From assembly GCF_022134585.1 (NCBI RefSeq), contig NZ_JAKNCT010000004.1, positions 153,255-217,254 of the forward strand: a stretch of 64,000 nucleotides of DNA, read 5' to 3'. The position numbers and the translations under genes are program-made. Each line of letters starts with the position of its first letter. Positions within the stretch are counted from its first letter, which is position 1. The DNA comes from Mesosutterella porci. GTDB taxonomy: Bacteria > Pseudomonadota > Gammaproteobacteria > Burkholderiales > Burkholderiaceae_F. The notes beneath the pieces are model-generated. The model was not told where the DNA came from, did no database searches, and saw only the letters and a program-made list of their open reading frames with translations. Shown piece by piece: positions 35,914-45,474 of this stretch.

Positions 35914-38172
35914 ATGGACATCTTCTTCTGGGTCGTTCTCGGCTTTTTGGCACTGCTGGCCGTGATAGACCTTTTCGTGGGCGTCAGCAATGACGCCGTC
36001 AACTTTCTGAATTCAGCGGTGGGGTCCCGGATCGCCCCATTCAAGGTGATCCTCACTGTGGCGGGCGTGGGCGTCCTGCTGGGCGCCACATTCTCCGGCG
36101 GCATGATGGGGATTGCCCGCAGCGGCGTCTTCCATCCCGCGATGTTCTCCTTCTCGGACGTGATCGCGATCTACTTCGCCGTCATGGTGACCGACGTTAT
36201 CCTGCTCAACGCTTTCAACCGCATGGGACTGCCGACCTCGACCACTGTCTCGATTGTCTTTGAGCTGCTGGGAGCCGGAGCCGGCATGGCTGCAAATCGC
36301 CTGATCGGCATGGGCGAGGGGCTCTCCGCGCTGGGCGACTATCTCAACAGCGGCAAGGCGTTCGGGATGATCTCCGCCATTCTGGTGTCTGTCGTCGTCG
36401 CCTTTGTAGCCGGAGCTCTCGTTCAGTGGGTGACGCGCCTCGTATTTTCCTTCCGTTATGACCTCATCTTCCGAAAGCTGGGAGGCATATACGGCGGCTT
36501 TTCGCTCGCGATGATTTTTTATTTCCTCGTGATGAAGGGAGCAAAAGGCGCGTCCTTCATGACGCCGGAGGTATTGGAATTTTTCCGCGTCAACGGATCA
36601 ATGGTCGTGCTTGGCATCTTCGTGGTCTGCTCAATTTTGCTGCAGATCGGCATGATGCTGTTCCATCTCAACGTTTTTCGCCTTGTCATCCTCGCAGGAA
36701 CGTTCGCCCTGGCCTTTGCCTTTGCAGGCAATGACCTTGTTAATTTCGTAGGCGTTCCGATTGCGGCGCTCGACGCGGCGCATATTTTTGAGGCTGCGGG
36801 CGGAGCAGATCCTTCCGGCTTTATGATGGGAGGGCTGGCTGAAGCCATTCCGGCCCCGGGGCTGCTTCTGCTGCTCTCGGGCGTTGTCATGGTGGCTACG
36901 CTCTTTCTGTCAAAGAGCGCCCGCAAGGTGATCGAAACTTCCGTGAACCTGTCGGCGAGTTCGAACGGAACTCGAGAAAAATTTGGAGCCACTCCTCTGG
37001 GGCGGGCCGTCGTTCGCGGGAGCATGGCTCTGGGGGATTTGATCCACGCGTTCGTGCCGGCGGGTATTCAGCGCGGAATCAACCGCAGGTTTGAGCCGAA
37101 AGTGTTTGAGAAGGGCGAGGAGGCTCTGCCTTTTGATTACATCCGCGCCTCGCTCAATCTGATTGTCTCAGCGATTCTGATTGCTTCGGCGACCTCGCTC
37201 AAGCTGCCTCTGTCGACCACTTACGTCACCTTTATGGTGGCGATGGGCTCGTCCTTTGCCGACCGGGCCTGGGATCGGGAAACTGCGGTCTACCGGGTTT
37301 CGGGTGTCATCACGGTGATTTCCGGCTGGTTCGTGACTGCCTTCAGCGCCTTCATCGCCGCTGCCGTGATGGTTTCTATCGTGAACCTGGGCGGTTTTGC
37401 TGCGTATCTGGTCCTAATGGCGCTCGTTCTGTTCATCATCTTCAAGACGAACGTAAAGAGTTCTCGGGAAAAGGAAATGGACCGCGAGGTTGTGGCGCTC
37501 AGCGGCCCGGACGGTATCCGCACAAAGCTCGAAAAATCGATTCCGGCCAATTTCGGACGGTCTGCGGATCTTTTTGCACTGACTGTGGACTCCTTCCTTT
37601 CGGACAATCTGCCCGGGCTGAAAAAAGCGGTGAATCTCGCCTCCGAGCAGCGCGACCGCATTTCCGATGACCGTGCTCTTTACTATGCCATGCCGGCCGA
37701 TACGGAAGGCTATGACAGTGCGGACTCCAAGTACTTTTATTACAGGTCCTGCACCGGCATGAAGGAGGCGGCTTCGTCGCTGATCCGCACGGTCTCGCTA
37801 GCCCGGGATCATGTCGCGAACCGGCACAGGATTTTTTCCGGAGATCTCGCCACGGAGCTTCAGGCTGTTGCCCATGATCTCGTGGCGCTGAAGCAGCCGC
37901 TCGAAAAGGCCGTGCGGCACGGTGACAAGAGCGAGTTTCAATTGAAGCTGCATGCGCTCAATGAGCGCATCGACCGGATTCAGGAAACGGTGCTTGGAGA
38001 CCGCGAGCATTTCGGGCTGTCGCTGCGCGGCGCGGAGCTGTACATGAATTTCCTGCAGTTCCTGCGTGAAATTCTTGGCCGGTACACCGTTGTCACCGGG
38101 CTGGAGTCGCGGCTCACAGGACGGGAAAAGACGGAGAGGGCTGCCGGGCCGTCAAGAGCGGCCGCGGGCTGA
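35914..38172 (+). CDS. PiT-family inorganic phosphate transporter with PhoU-like tail
   Basis: The 752-residue membrane protein carries the duplicated PiT signature: GVSNDAVNFLNSAVGSR near residue 23 and AGNDLVNFVGVPIAA near residue 270. SLKLPLSTTYVTFMVAMGSS follows near residue 430. The last 220 residues after about 520 form a soluble helical domain (LFALTVDSFLSDNLPGLKKA onward) resembling PhoU-type regulators, here fused. It imports phosphate with Na+ or H+. A strong Pho box array places it with the pst operon, although classical PitA is not usually PhoB-induced. A ribosome-binding site is weak (GGTGAC). Confidence 0.9.
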   Translation: MDIFFWVVLGFLALLAVIDLFVGVSNDAVNFLNSAVGSRIAPFKVILTVAGVGVLLGATFSGGMMGIARSGVFHPAMFSFSDVIAIYFAVMVTDVILLNAFNRMGLPTSTTVSIVFELLGAGAGMAANRLIGMGEGLSALGDYLNSGKAFGMISAILVSVVVAFVAGALVQWVTRLVFSFRYDLIFRKLGGIYGGFSLAMIFYFLVMKGAKGASFMTPEVLEFFRVNGSMVVLGIFVVCSILLQIGMMLFHLNVFRLVILAGTFALAFAFAGNDLVNFVGVPIAALDAAHIFEAAGGADPSGFMMGGLAEAIPAPGLLLLLSGVVMVATLFLSKSARKVIETSVNLSASSNGTREKFGATPLGRAVVRGSMALGDLIHAFVPAGIQRGINRRFEPKVFEKGEEALPFDYIRASLNLIVSAILIASATSLKLPLSTTYVTFMVAMGSSFADRAWDRETAVYRVSGVITVISGWFVTAFSAFIAAAVMVSIVNLGGFAAYLVLMALVLFIIFKTNVKSSREKEMDREVVALSGPDGIRTKLEKSIPANFGRSADLFALTVDSFLSDNLPGLKKAVNLASEQRDRISDDRALYYAMPADTEGYDSADSKYFYYRSCTGMKEAASSLIRTVSLARDHVANRHRIFSGDLATELQAVAHDLVALKQPLEKAVRHGDKSEFQLKLHALNERIDRIQETVLGDREHFGLSLRGAELYMNFLQFLREILGRYTVVTGLESRLTGREKTERAAGPSRAAAG

Positions 38173-38210
38173 AAAATAAAGAACCGGTCCCGCGGGGCCG
38201 GAACCGCCGG

Positions 38211-38244
38211 AAAAGGACGGCTTCATGCGAAGCCGTCCTTTTTT
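38211..38244 (+). terminator. Intrinsic terminator of the Pit gene
   Basis: AAGGACGGCTT (38213-38223) pairs with AAGCCGTCCTT (38230-38240), then T-run. A group II intron begins six bases later. Confidence 0.9.
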
Positions 38245-38250
38245 CTCGGG

Positions 38251-39316
38251 GTGCGCTCGGCATGAGCGCGTTCTAACGGGTGAAAGTCCCGAGTGCAGGA
38301 GACAGCACCAAGCACATAGCCGGAGGCAAGGGTGTCCGCCGCGAGGCGGAATCTGAAGGAAGCCCGAGGCAAACCGCCGATCCGACGAACAGGAACCGCA
38401 TAAGGCATACGAGGAAGGATGAGCCTGCTAGACAAGGCGAAGTCCCCAGCTGTCCGGATTCCGAGGTGTCAATGCGGCGGATGCATGGCGGGAAAGAACG
38501 TGTTCTTACCCGAGGAGATCTCGCGAACGTGAAGCCTTTCGGCTCATGGAGTAAAGCCTGCCGCGAGAAGTCAGCAGAGGGCATAGTAGCCGGAGCAGCA
38601 GCCGGCGAAGGCCCGAATCCAACGGAGTGTCATCCCGGAGATGCAAAGTCTTATGGTGCAGAAAACCAGCATCTGCCCGGCACCGGATACCCGCGGAACG
38701 GGGAAAAATGCCGGGAGGGCGCAAAGACCGTCATAGCGAAGGAAGAGACGACACATGCTGAGCCCGACTTTTCGGGCATCACGCGCGAGAGGATACTGAG
38801 CCCCTCCAACCTTCTGCTCGCCCTGAAGCAGGTCGAGTCGAACAAAGGGGCTTCCGGCGTGAACGGGATGAGGATCGAAGAGCTTCGGGACTACATCGTC
38901 AGCCACCCGGGCGAACTCACGAGCGCGGTGCGCGAGGGGCGTTACCGCCCCTCCCCCGTGAAGCGGGTGACCATTCCTAAACCAAAAAAAGGGAGAGATC
39001 TTGGAATCCCTACAGCCCTCGACCGGCTTGCCCAGCAGGCTGTGGCGCAGGTGCTCGGACTCGAGCTGCGGCTTCAGGCCGAACTGGGGCGCGTCTGACG
39101 CGATCCTCCGGTGCATCGGCCATGCCGATGCCGGGTTCAAGTGAGCGGTGGACATCGACCTCGCCAAGTTCTTCGACACCGTGGACCACAGCCGACTCAT
39201 CAGGAAGCTGTCAGCGCGGATCAAGGACAGGCGGGTCATATCGCTGATCCACCGGATGCTTAAGTCGGGCATAGACACGGGCGCGGAGGTGATCCGGCCG
39301 GAGGTCGGACTGATGT
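38251..39316 (+). mobile_element. Group II intron remnant, 3'-truncated
   Basis: The 5' end GTGCG at 38251 matches the group II intron boundary. The next 400 bases show intron RNA features, including GGGTGAAAGTCCCGAGTGCA and many conserved purine-rich loops. A reverse-transcriptase frame follows but is damaged, and the element stops near 39316 without domains V and VI. It sits directly after the Pit terminator hairpin, the known target type of bacterial class C introns. Its subclass cannot be fixed by eye. Confidence 0.8.
38700..39316 (+). pseudogene. Group II intron reverse transcriptase/maturase, broken
   Basis: RT domain 0/1 motifs are clear: LLLALKQVESNKGASGVNGM, YRPSPVKRVTIPKPKKGRD and LGIPTALDRLAQQAVAQVL. 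The frame then shows an internal deletion and shift near 39060-39090. It continues as FRPNWGASDAILRCIGHADA, hits an in-frame TGA where Trp is expected (39147), and resumes with VDIDLAKFFDTVDHSRL. It ends near 39316 before the YxDD motif, so the protein is inactive. Confidence 0.85.
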
Positions 39317-39335
39317 AGGGCGAACCGCCCGCCTC

Positions 39336-40286
39336 CTACTCGATTTTTCCGGAGCCGACCAGCCTGTCCTTCGCTCGCACGCGGATGTCGTAGACGCGGC
39401 CGCCCACGGTCTGGAGGACGCCCGTGACCTTTTCCAGAAAACGCCGGGCGGGCCGCGAAAGGGACGTATCGTAGTAAAGGGCGTAAAAGCCGTATTTGTC
39501 CGCTTCCCAGTCGGGCAGCACCTGGAGCAGCTCACCGCGCGCCATGTAGGGCAGGGCGAATTCGTAAGGCAGCATGGCGATGCCCGCGCCGTGCAGGCAC
39601 GCGTTGAAGATCAGAAGGGAGTTGCTGCTGAGGTACCGCCCCTTCATTTCTATGATCCTCGTCTCCCCCTTCGAGTTTGTGAGCCGAAAGCGCTCTCCGA
39701 GGTAGAGGTTCACGAGCGCGACGTGGTCCCGGAGATCGTCCGGTTCGCCGGGGACGGGGCGGCCCCTGAAGTAAGAGGGAGATGCGCAGAGGATGTTTCT
39801 CACGACGCCGATCCTGCGGGCGATCACGTCCGCCTTCAGGCGGTCTCCCACCTTGAAGGCGAGGTCGATCCCTTCCCCGGGGATGTTCATGTCGCGGTCG
39901 GCCGTGATGAGCTCGATCGAGACGCCCGGATTTTCAGCGAGAAAATCCGTCACGATCTGCTGCAGGAAGGCCCAGGCGATGATGCCGGAAGAGGAAATGC
40001 GGATGCGGCCCTTGAGCGGCTCGCCGGGGCTGCGGTGGAGGCTTTCGACGAGGCGCCTCGTCCGCAGCATCAGGTCCTCGGCCTGATCGAGCAGCTCCCT
40101 GCCTTCGGCGGTGAGGGTGACCGAGCGCGTCGAGCGGTAAAAAAGCCGCACCCCCAGCTCCTTTTCCAAACTCTGGATCGAGCGGGTCACAACGGGCCTC
40201 GATAGCCCCAGGCTGTCCGCCGTGCGCGTGAAGCTTCCGGTCTGGGCGACCCGGATGAAAACCGGAAGAAGGGACAGGAGATCCAT
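39336..40286 (-). CDS. LysR-family transcriptional regulator
   Basis: The 316-residue protein has an N-terminal helix-turn-helix (LLSLLPVFIRVAQTGSFTRT, then SLGLSRPVVTRSIQSLEKEL) and a LysR substrate domain of the AaeR/DmlR-like group (LKGRIRISSSGIIAWAFLQQ). It diverges from the exported flavoprotein gene at 40436, with about 150 bp between the starts, and probably regulates it in response to the flavoprotein's substrate. Confidence 0.9.
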   Translation of the reverse strand: MDLLSLLPVFIRVAQTGSFTRTADSLGLSRPVVTRSIQSLEKELGVRLFYRSTRSVTLTAEGRELLDQAEDLMLRTRRLVESLHRSPGEPLKGRIRISSSGIIAWAFLQQIVTDFLAENPGVSIELITADRDMNIPGEGIDLAFKVGDRLKADVIARRIGVVRNILCASPSYFRGRPVPGEPDDLRDHVALVNLYLGERFRLTNSKGETRIIEMKGRYLSSNSLLIFNACLHGAGIAMLPYEFALPYMARGELLQVLPDWEADKYGFYALYYDTSLSRPARRFLEKVTGVLQTVGGRVYDIRVRAKDRLVGSGKIE

Positions 40287-40435
40287 GGCTATTATTCTGT
40301 TTAAAGAAACAAAGTGTTTTGTTTATGGCTATTTATCTTAACTATCTTTTCTCCTAGGATAAAAGGAAGAGATGAGCTTACCCATTGAAAACAAGAGGAT
40401 GGGGGCCCCTCTCTTCCATTCAAAGGAGAGAAGAG

Positions 40436-41950
40436 ATGAAACTGCTTCGCACGCTTTCAGTCATGACGGTCGCCATGGCCTTTGCCTTCCCGGCGGTCGC
40501 CGACCGGGTCATCAACGCCGACGTCGTCGTGGTCGGTGCCGGCGCTTCCGGCACCGTGGCCGCGGCGAGCGCCCAGGAGGCCGGCCTGAAGACCGTGCTG
40601 CTTGAAAAGAACGCTTTCGCCGGCGGCGCAGGTAACTTCATGGAGGGCTCCTTTGCCGTCGAGTCCTTCATGCAGAAGAAGGCCGGAGTGAAGCTCACCA
40701 AGCTCGAAGAGTTCAACCGCATGGGCGAATACCACCACTGGCGCATCAACGCGCCTCTTGTGAAGCGCTTCATCGATGAATCCCCGGAAACGATCCAGTG
40801 GGTGTGGGATCACGGCGTGCACTGGAAGGAAGTGAAGTCCGTGTGGGCCGGCAACAAGAACCTCACCTGGCACATTTACCCGAAGGCGGGATCGCTGCCC
40901 GCCGCTATGGTGCAGACCTTTGAAAAGCACGGCGGCAGGCTGCTGCTGCAGACCCCCGGCAAAAAGCTCCTGATGAAGGACGGCCGCGCCTCCGGAGTCG
41001 AGGCCGAAGACCTGAAAACCCACGAGAAGGTGACGGTGAATGCGAAGTACGTGCTGCTTGCGACCGGCGGGTACAACTTCAATCCGAAGCTGGTCAAGGA
41101 ATTCACCGGCCAGGATCTGGTGCCGTCCGGAGCGCCGGGCCGGACCGGCGACGGCATTGAAATGGCGTTCTCGGCGGGCGCCGTGGGCGACAACATGGGC
41201 CCGATGATGATCAACGGGGCCTTCAATCCGCTGCCTGGCGAGGCGATCTGCAACGGTCCGAACAAGGAGCTGCGCGCGATCTTCCGCCAGAGCCAGCTCT
41301 ATCTCGATGGCGCCGGCAACCGCTTCTTCAACGAGCAGCTCACGCTCGACTGGCCGGTCGCCTCGAACGCCATCCTGCGCGCGGGCGAGTGGACCTACAT
41401 CCTCTTTGACAACGCCTTCGTGAAGGAGCTCGGCACCAAGGGCAAGGGCTATCTCAACCCCTGCGGTAACTTCATCCAGCGCCATCAGGTGGCAAAGGAG
41501 CTGCCGCGGATGATCCAAAACGGCGTGAAGCGCGGCGACGTGTTCGAGGGCGCGACGCTCGAGGAAGTGGCAAAGAAGGCGGGGCTCAATCCCAGCAACG
41601 TGAAGCGCGCCGCTGCCGATATGACGAAGTTCGCCAAATCCGGAAAAGACACGCAGTTTGGCAAGGACCGCTACTATATCCGCGCGGTTTCCCAGGGTCC
41701 GTATTACATCCTTAAAGGGAAACTGCACACGCTCACGTCTCTCAACGGCGTCAAGGTAACCGAGAACCTCCAGGTCGTCGACAAGAATGAGAAGGTGATC
41801 CCGGGACTCTATGCTCTGGGCCATGACGCAGGCGGCGTCTACGGCGACAGCTACGACCTGCGAGTGGGGGAAGGCACGGCCTCGTCCTTCGCGATTAACT
41901 CGGCCCGCATCGCAGTGAAGAACATCCTTTCTCAGGAAAAGAAGCTCTGA
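40436..41950 (+). CDS. Exported FAD-dependent reductase (fumarate-reductase flavoprotein family), atypical active site
   Basis: The start at ATG 40436 has AGGAGAGAAG upstream and a Sec signal (MKLLRTLSVMTVAMAFAFPA, cleaved near VAD). The FAD-binding GxGxxG motif is VVVGAGASGTVAAASAQEAG, with a FAD tail motif GLYALGHDAGGVYGDSYDL. In soluble fumarate reductases the equivalent positions carry His (GGxHG) and Arg (NRxGG); here they are Tyr and Asp/Leu. The catalytic Arg after GKRFVNE is replaced by Leu in GNRFFNEQLTL. The product therefore probably reduces a different acid at the periplasmic face. It lacks a heme domain, so an electron donor must be separate. It is divergent from a LysR gene. Confidence 0.85.
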   Translation: MKLLRTLSVMTVAMAFAFPAVADRVINADVVVVGAGASGTVAAASAQEAGLKTVLLEKNAFAGGAGNFMEGSFAVESFMQKKAGVKLTKLEEFNRMGEYHHWRINAPLVKRFIDESPETIQWVWDHGVHWKEVKSVWAGNKNLTWHIYPKAGSLPAAMVQTFEKHGGRLLLQTPGKKLLMKDGRASGVEAEDLKTHEKVTVNAKYVLLATGGYNFNPKLVKEFTGQDLVPSGAPGRTGDGIEMAFSAGAVGDNMGPMMINGAFNPLPGEAICNGPNKELRAIFRQSQLYLDGAGNRFFNEQLTLDWPVASNAILRAGEWTYILFDNAFVKELGTKGKGYLNPCGNFIQRHQVAKELPRMIQNGVKRGDVFEGATLEEVAKKAGLNPSNVKRAAADMTKFAKSGKDTQFGKDRYYIRAVSQGPYYILKGKLHTLTSLNGVKVTENLQVVDKNEKVIPGLYALGHDAGGVYGDSYDLRVGEGTASSFAINSARIAVKNILSQEKKL

Positions 41951-41986
41951 TTCCTTAAAATTTCCAAAATGGAGCGGCTTTAAAGT

Positions 41987-42016
41987 GGCAGGCCGTCCTG
42001 GCCTGCCGCTTTTTTT
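41987..42016 (+). terminator. Intrinsic terminator of the exported reductase gene
   Basis: GGCAGGCC (41987-41994) pairs with GGCCTGCC (42000-42007), followed by a T-tract. Confidence 0.85.
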
Positions 42017-42421
42017 CCGGAAGACCGTTTGAGTCCGCGGCGTGCTTCCGCAGTCTGAGACCTGCCCGAGGCAGGCTTTCCTGCAAAGTCAGTTAATTCT
42101 CTTGACGAACTCCGAGCGGCCGGCGCCGCTTCTTTTCAGGCCTTGCCGGGGTCTTCTTTCTCCCTGTCCCGCTGCGCCCTGCACCGGATACTGCGGAATT
42201 CTTATCTTTTTGTTTATAACTGCATTTCCTGATCTTGCCCGGCTGACTCGGGATCGGTGGGTTCCGGCAGGTCTTCGGGTCGGAAATGCGGGATTTTTTG
42301 CAGGTACTCCGGGCTTTCTAACGTTTTTTCCTTAATCAGAACGACTCTCTCGACATCGGGCCTTTGCCGATATAATTGCTTCTATCTTTTTAATTTAACA
42401 GTTATTAATTTCCCTGCTCTA
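42017..42421. promoter_or_regulatory. Upstream region of the YadA-like adhesin with candidate promoter
   Basis: No gene supported. TATAAT at 42371-42376 is a perfect -10; TCGACA at 42350-42355 is a possible -35 with 15-bp spacing. The segment from 42320 to 42421 is AT-rich. Confidence 0.45.
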
Positions 42422-45337
42422 ATGTCAAAAGAAAAAAGTTATGCTTCTGAACAGCATCGGTTTTCTTCGTCTTCACTTATCCGACCGGCAATGACGTATA
42501 AAGCCCTCGCCGCCGCTCTGATTCTCGGCGTCTGTTTCGGTGAAATGCCCAGCGCCTCAGCGGCCAATGCTGCTGCGGCGACCTACTATCAGTACGCGGT
42601 CCTTATGGACAGCACGGATTTGCAAAAACAGATCGAAGCTCTCAGTAAGACACTCTCAAACGCTTCTTATACTTTTTCAAAAGATGGTACAACACTGACT
42701 TATGCTTCCACGGATCCGACGACAAAAGCGACGACGACTTACTCCTACCACAAGCAGACGGTAGGTTCGAGCACTTACTGGGTTCGCGACGGCTTCACCA
42801 TGAAAGTTGAGGAAGGCTACCGCTGGGAGGGAACGAACAGCAGCGGCGCGGCTGTTACGCCCTCTTCGAACACCAAAATCGTCGTCATCGCCAACGCTGA
42901 CGCGACCGACGCCCAGAAGGCCGGCATTCTCTACAGCACGCAGCTCGCTTCCGCGGACAACGGAATCACGACGCTTAACAGCGACCACCTGTTCAGCGCT
43001 TCGGAAACCAATTTCACGGCCTCGACGAACGCGGGCATCCACGCGCGCTCCGACTGGGACATGATTATTTATGAAGGGAACAGCGTCGTTAACGCGGGGA
43101 AAACCAATTACAGTACCTATTTCAAGACCGCCACGACCGTTTCCTCCATGCCGCCCTCTCCCACGGCGGGGACCCTGTATTACGACCAGAGCGACGGACT
43201 CTACAAGTATTACAGCACGGACGGGGAGCTTTCTTCTGTGAACCCGAGGAAGCTCTATTCCATACTCAATGCATCGACTCAAACTGCGGAAACCGGGATT
43301 TTCGTCATCAACGGCGGGAAGGAAATCTATCAAGGCAACGTCTACGGCCAGAACAACGAAATCCTGCTCACCTCCACGGATTCCTCGGGGACCATTTATT
43401 CATACTGGGGCGGCGATCTTTACGATGAGACGCTGCCGGTCAGCATGTCCTCGATGACGGTGGCGGATTTCAACGAAGCGGTTTCGATTCTTGAAAACAA
43501 TATCGAAAAAGTCCACAAGGACAATATCGCTCACCTGAATTTTTCCACGGCGACGGACTCTTCGAGCGGGGTCTCGAGCGGCGTGATCAGCCTTACCACG
43601 AACGGCGGGGCCGATGTCCCGGGAACGATCTCGATTGCGAACAGCGGCGGGACCGGGGGCAGCGGAGACGATCTGAAGATCGTGATTTCCGGTTCGACCT
43701 CAGACGGAACAACCTCTTCCTTCTCGGTCAATGCGGGCTCCCTGGTCGCTGCCAATCCCGCGAGCGCGACCACGACTTCGCCTGACAAGCTCACCTCGCT
43801 TTCCATCAACGGCACGAAGTACGAGATCCAGGACCGGGCAGTTGCTTCCGGAACGGTTTCGTACGATGCCTCGGGCAACGGTAACGGCACGGCGACCCTG
43901 GCGCTGAACGACGGGTCGACGGCACGCGTCACGGGCCTGAAGAACACCTACGTTGCTTCCGGATCGGTTTCGTACGATGCCTCGGGCAACGGCACGGGCA
44001 AGATCACCCTCACCCAGAACGACGGCTCCACCGTCACCATTGAGGGCCTGAAGGACACCTACACGAAAAGCGCCTCCTATGACTCCGGCAGCAGCTCGCT
44101 TGTGTTCACACGCAACGACGGAAGCACCTACTCGGTTTCCGGCATCGCATCGACCGTTGCAGTCGCGGCAGCGAAAACCGAGGTGAAGGCCGGTAGCGAT
44201 CTGGTGAAGGTCACTCCGTCCGCCGATAAAACAGACAACCACACGGTCTATACCGTCGATGTCAAAGACATGCATGTCAAGGAGGGCAGCGCCTCCTACA
44301 CCAGCAACGGCGCGGGAACCCTCACGCTCACGCACCAGGACGGGACAACAGCCACGGTCACAGGCCTCAAAGACACATATGTCACGTCCGGAACTGCGTC
44401 TTATGACAACAAGGGCAGCGGCACGGCGACTCTCACGATGAACGACGGATCGAAGGCAGATGTCACTGGTCTGAAGAACACCTATGTCGCGTCAGGAACC
44501 GCATCTTATGACGACAAGGGTAGCGGTACGGCGACCCTCACAATGAACGATGGAACAACCGCGAGCGTCACGGGACTCAAGGATACCCAGTCGCGCGTGG
44601 CGGCGGGTCAGAACGTTGTCGTAACCTCCTCCGACAATGAGATCGGCACCAAGGACTACACGGTATCGCTTGACGCAGCGGCCGCTCGGGCAGTCGTAAA
44701 CGCCAACGCCTACCTGAGCGAAAACGGAATCAACGCCCAGGGCCTTCGGATCACGAACGTGGCTCCGGGCGAGGTTTCCACCACAAGCACCGACGCGGTG
44801 AACGGATCGCAACTCTATGCAACGAACCAGGCGGTCGAGGCGAACTCGAACTCCATCACGCAGCTCAACCGTGCGACCCAGGAGCTCGACCGCAAGGTGA
44901 AGAAGGCAGGCGCGAACGCCGCGGCGCTGGCAGCGCTTCATCCTCTGGAATATGACGAGGACCACCTGGTGACGGTCTCCGCGGGCGTGGGCGGTTATCA
45001 TGGAGCGGCTGCAACCGCCTTCGGGTTTTTCGTGAGGCCGACTCCGAACCTGCTCTTCTCGCTCGGCGGCTCCATCGCCTCGGGAAACGACGTGATGGGG
45101 AACCTCGGGGTCTCCTACCGGTTCGGCGATAACTCGACCGCTCGCTACAAGACGAAACTCAATGTGGCCGAGCGCGTGAGCACCCTCACCAACGAGAACC
45201 GCGATCTGCAGGCGAAGCTTCAGAGCTCCAACATGAGACTTGAGGCCGCCGACAAAGAAGTGAAGGCCCTTAGGGCCGGCTACGAGTCCCTCAAGGCCGA
45301 GCTTAACAAGATCAAGGCGCATCTGAACCTTCGCTGA
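42422..45337 (+). CDS. Trimeric autotransporter adhesin (YadA-like) with post-anchor coiled coil
   Basis: Translation from ATG 42422 gives about 971 residues with a long signal region (core MTYKALAAALILGVCFGEMP, cleavage near SASA). The N-terminal 470 residues are a novel, Ser/Thr-rich head. Residues about 475-720 hold six degenerate repeats of about 38 residues (VASGTVSYDASGNG, NDGSTARVTGLKNTY). Next is a YadA-type stalk (RITNVAPGEVSTTSTDAVNG), then the four-strand anchor ending at GNLGVSYRFG. Unusually, about 70 more residues of heptad coiled coil (LTNENRDLQAKLQSSNMRLE) follow the anchor and would lie in the periplasm. It is likely a surface adhesin. The upstream in-frame extension to 42257 is less likely coding. 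Confidence 0.88.
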   Translation: MSKEKSYASEQHRFSSSSLIRPAMTYKALAAALILGVCFGEMPSASAANAAAATYYQYAVLMDSTDLQKQIEALSKTLSNASYTFSKDGTTLTYASTDPTTKATTTYSYHKQTVGSSTYWVRDGFTMKVEEGYRWEGTNSSGAAVTPSSNTKIVVIANADATDAQKAGILYSTQLASADNGITTLNSDHLFSASETNFTASTNAGIHARSDWDMIIYEGNSVVNAGKTNYSTYFKTATTVSSMPPSPTAGTLYYDQSDGLYKYYSTDGELSSVNPRKLYSILNASTQTAETGIFVINGGKEIYQGNVYGQNNEILLTSTDSSGTIYSYWGGDLYDETLPVSMSSMTVADFNEAVSILENNIEKVHKDNIAHLNFSTATDSSSGVSSGVISLTTNGGADVPGTISIANSGGTGGSGDDLKIVISGSTSDGTTSSFSVNAGSLVAANPASATTTSPDKLTSLSINGTKYEIQDRAVASGTVSYDASGNGNGTATLALNDGSTARVTGLKNTYVASGSVSYDASGNGTGKITLTQNDGSTVTIEGLKDTYTKSASYDSGSSSLVFTRNDGSTYSVSGIASTVAVAAAKTEVKAGSDLVKVTPSADKTDNHTVYTVDVKDMHVKEGSASYTSNGAGTLTLTHQDGTTATVTGLKDTYVTSGTASYDNKGSGTATLTMNDGSKADVTGLKNTYVASGTASYDDKGSGTATLTMNDGTTASVTGLKDTQSRVAAGQNVVVTSSDNEIGTKDYTVSLDAAAARAVVNANAYLSENGINAQGLRITNVAPGEVSTTSTDAVNGSQLYATNQAVEANSNSITQLNRATQELDRKVKKAGANAAALAALHPLEYDEDHLVTVSAGVGGYHGAAATAFGFFVRPTPNLLFSLGGSIASGNDVMGNLGVSYRFGDNSTARYKTKLNVAERVSTLTNENRDLQAKLQSSNMRLEAADKEVKALRAGYESLKAELNKIKAHLNLR
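43845..44590 (+). repeat. Degenerate ~114-bp tandem repeats within the adhesin
   Basis: Six in-frame units encode the pattern ASG(T/S)xSYD...G(T)ATLxxNDGSTxxVTGLK(N/D)TY. The last two units (about 44370-44590) are most alike at DNA level, so unit number could vary by recombination. Confidence 0.8.
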
Positions 45338-45424
45338 AAGCGCCGGATCATGCCGCCAGCGGGCGTCTCCGTTCCGAGGCCTTTGTCCCAAAAAGCCTCG
45401 GAAGGAGCCTCCCGCTCTCGAGAC

Positions 45425-45474
45425 TCCCCCGATACTCATATAGCCCTGCAAAGGGCTATATGAGTATCGGGGGA
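45425..45474. repeat. Long perfect palindrome (REP-like)
   Basis: Arms of 23 bp (45425-45447 and 45452-45474) with a 4-base loop GCAA are perfectly complementary; the core is CCCCCGATACTCATATAGCC. There is no T-run. A second, broken copy lies at 56791-56822 beside an IS110 remnant, so this is a dispersed family rather than a simple terminator. Confidence 0.8.

Noticed and set aside
43845..44590. CRISPR array
   Set aside because: The repeats are about 114 bp, in frame, degenerate and code for adhesin repeats; there are no short direct repeats with spacers and no cas genes.
45425..45474. Palindrome as a simple intrinsic terminator of the adhesin
   Set aside because: There is no T-run and a second copy occurs at 56791 away from any gene end, so a dispersed REP-like element fits better, although it may also slow transcription.
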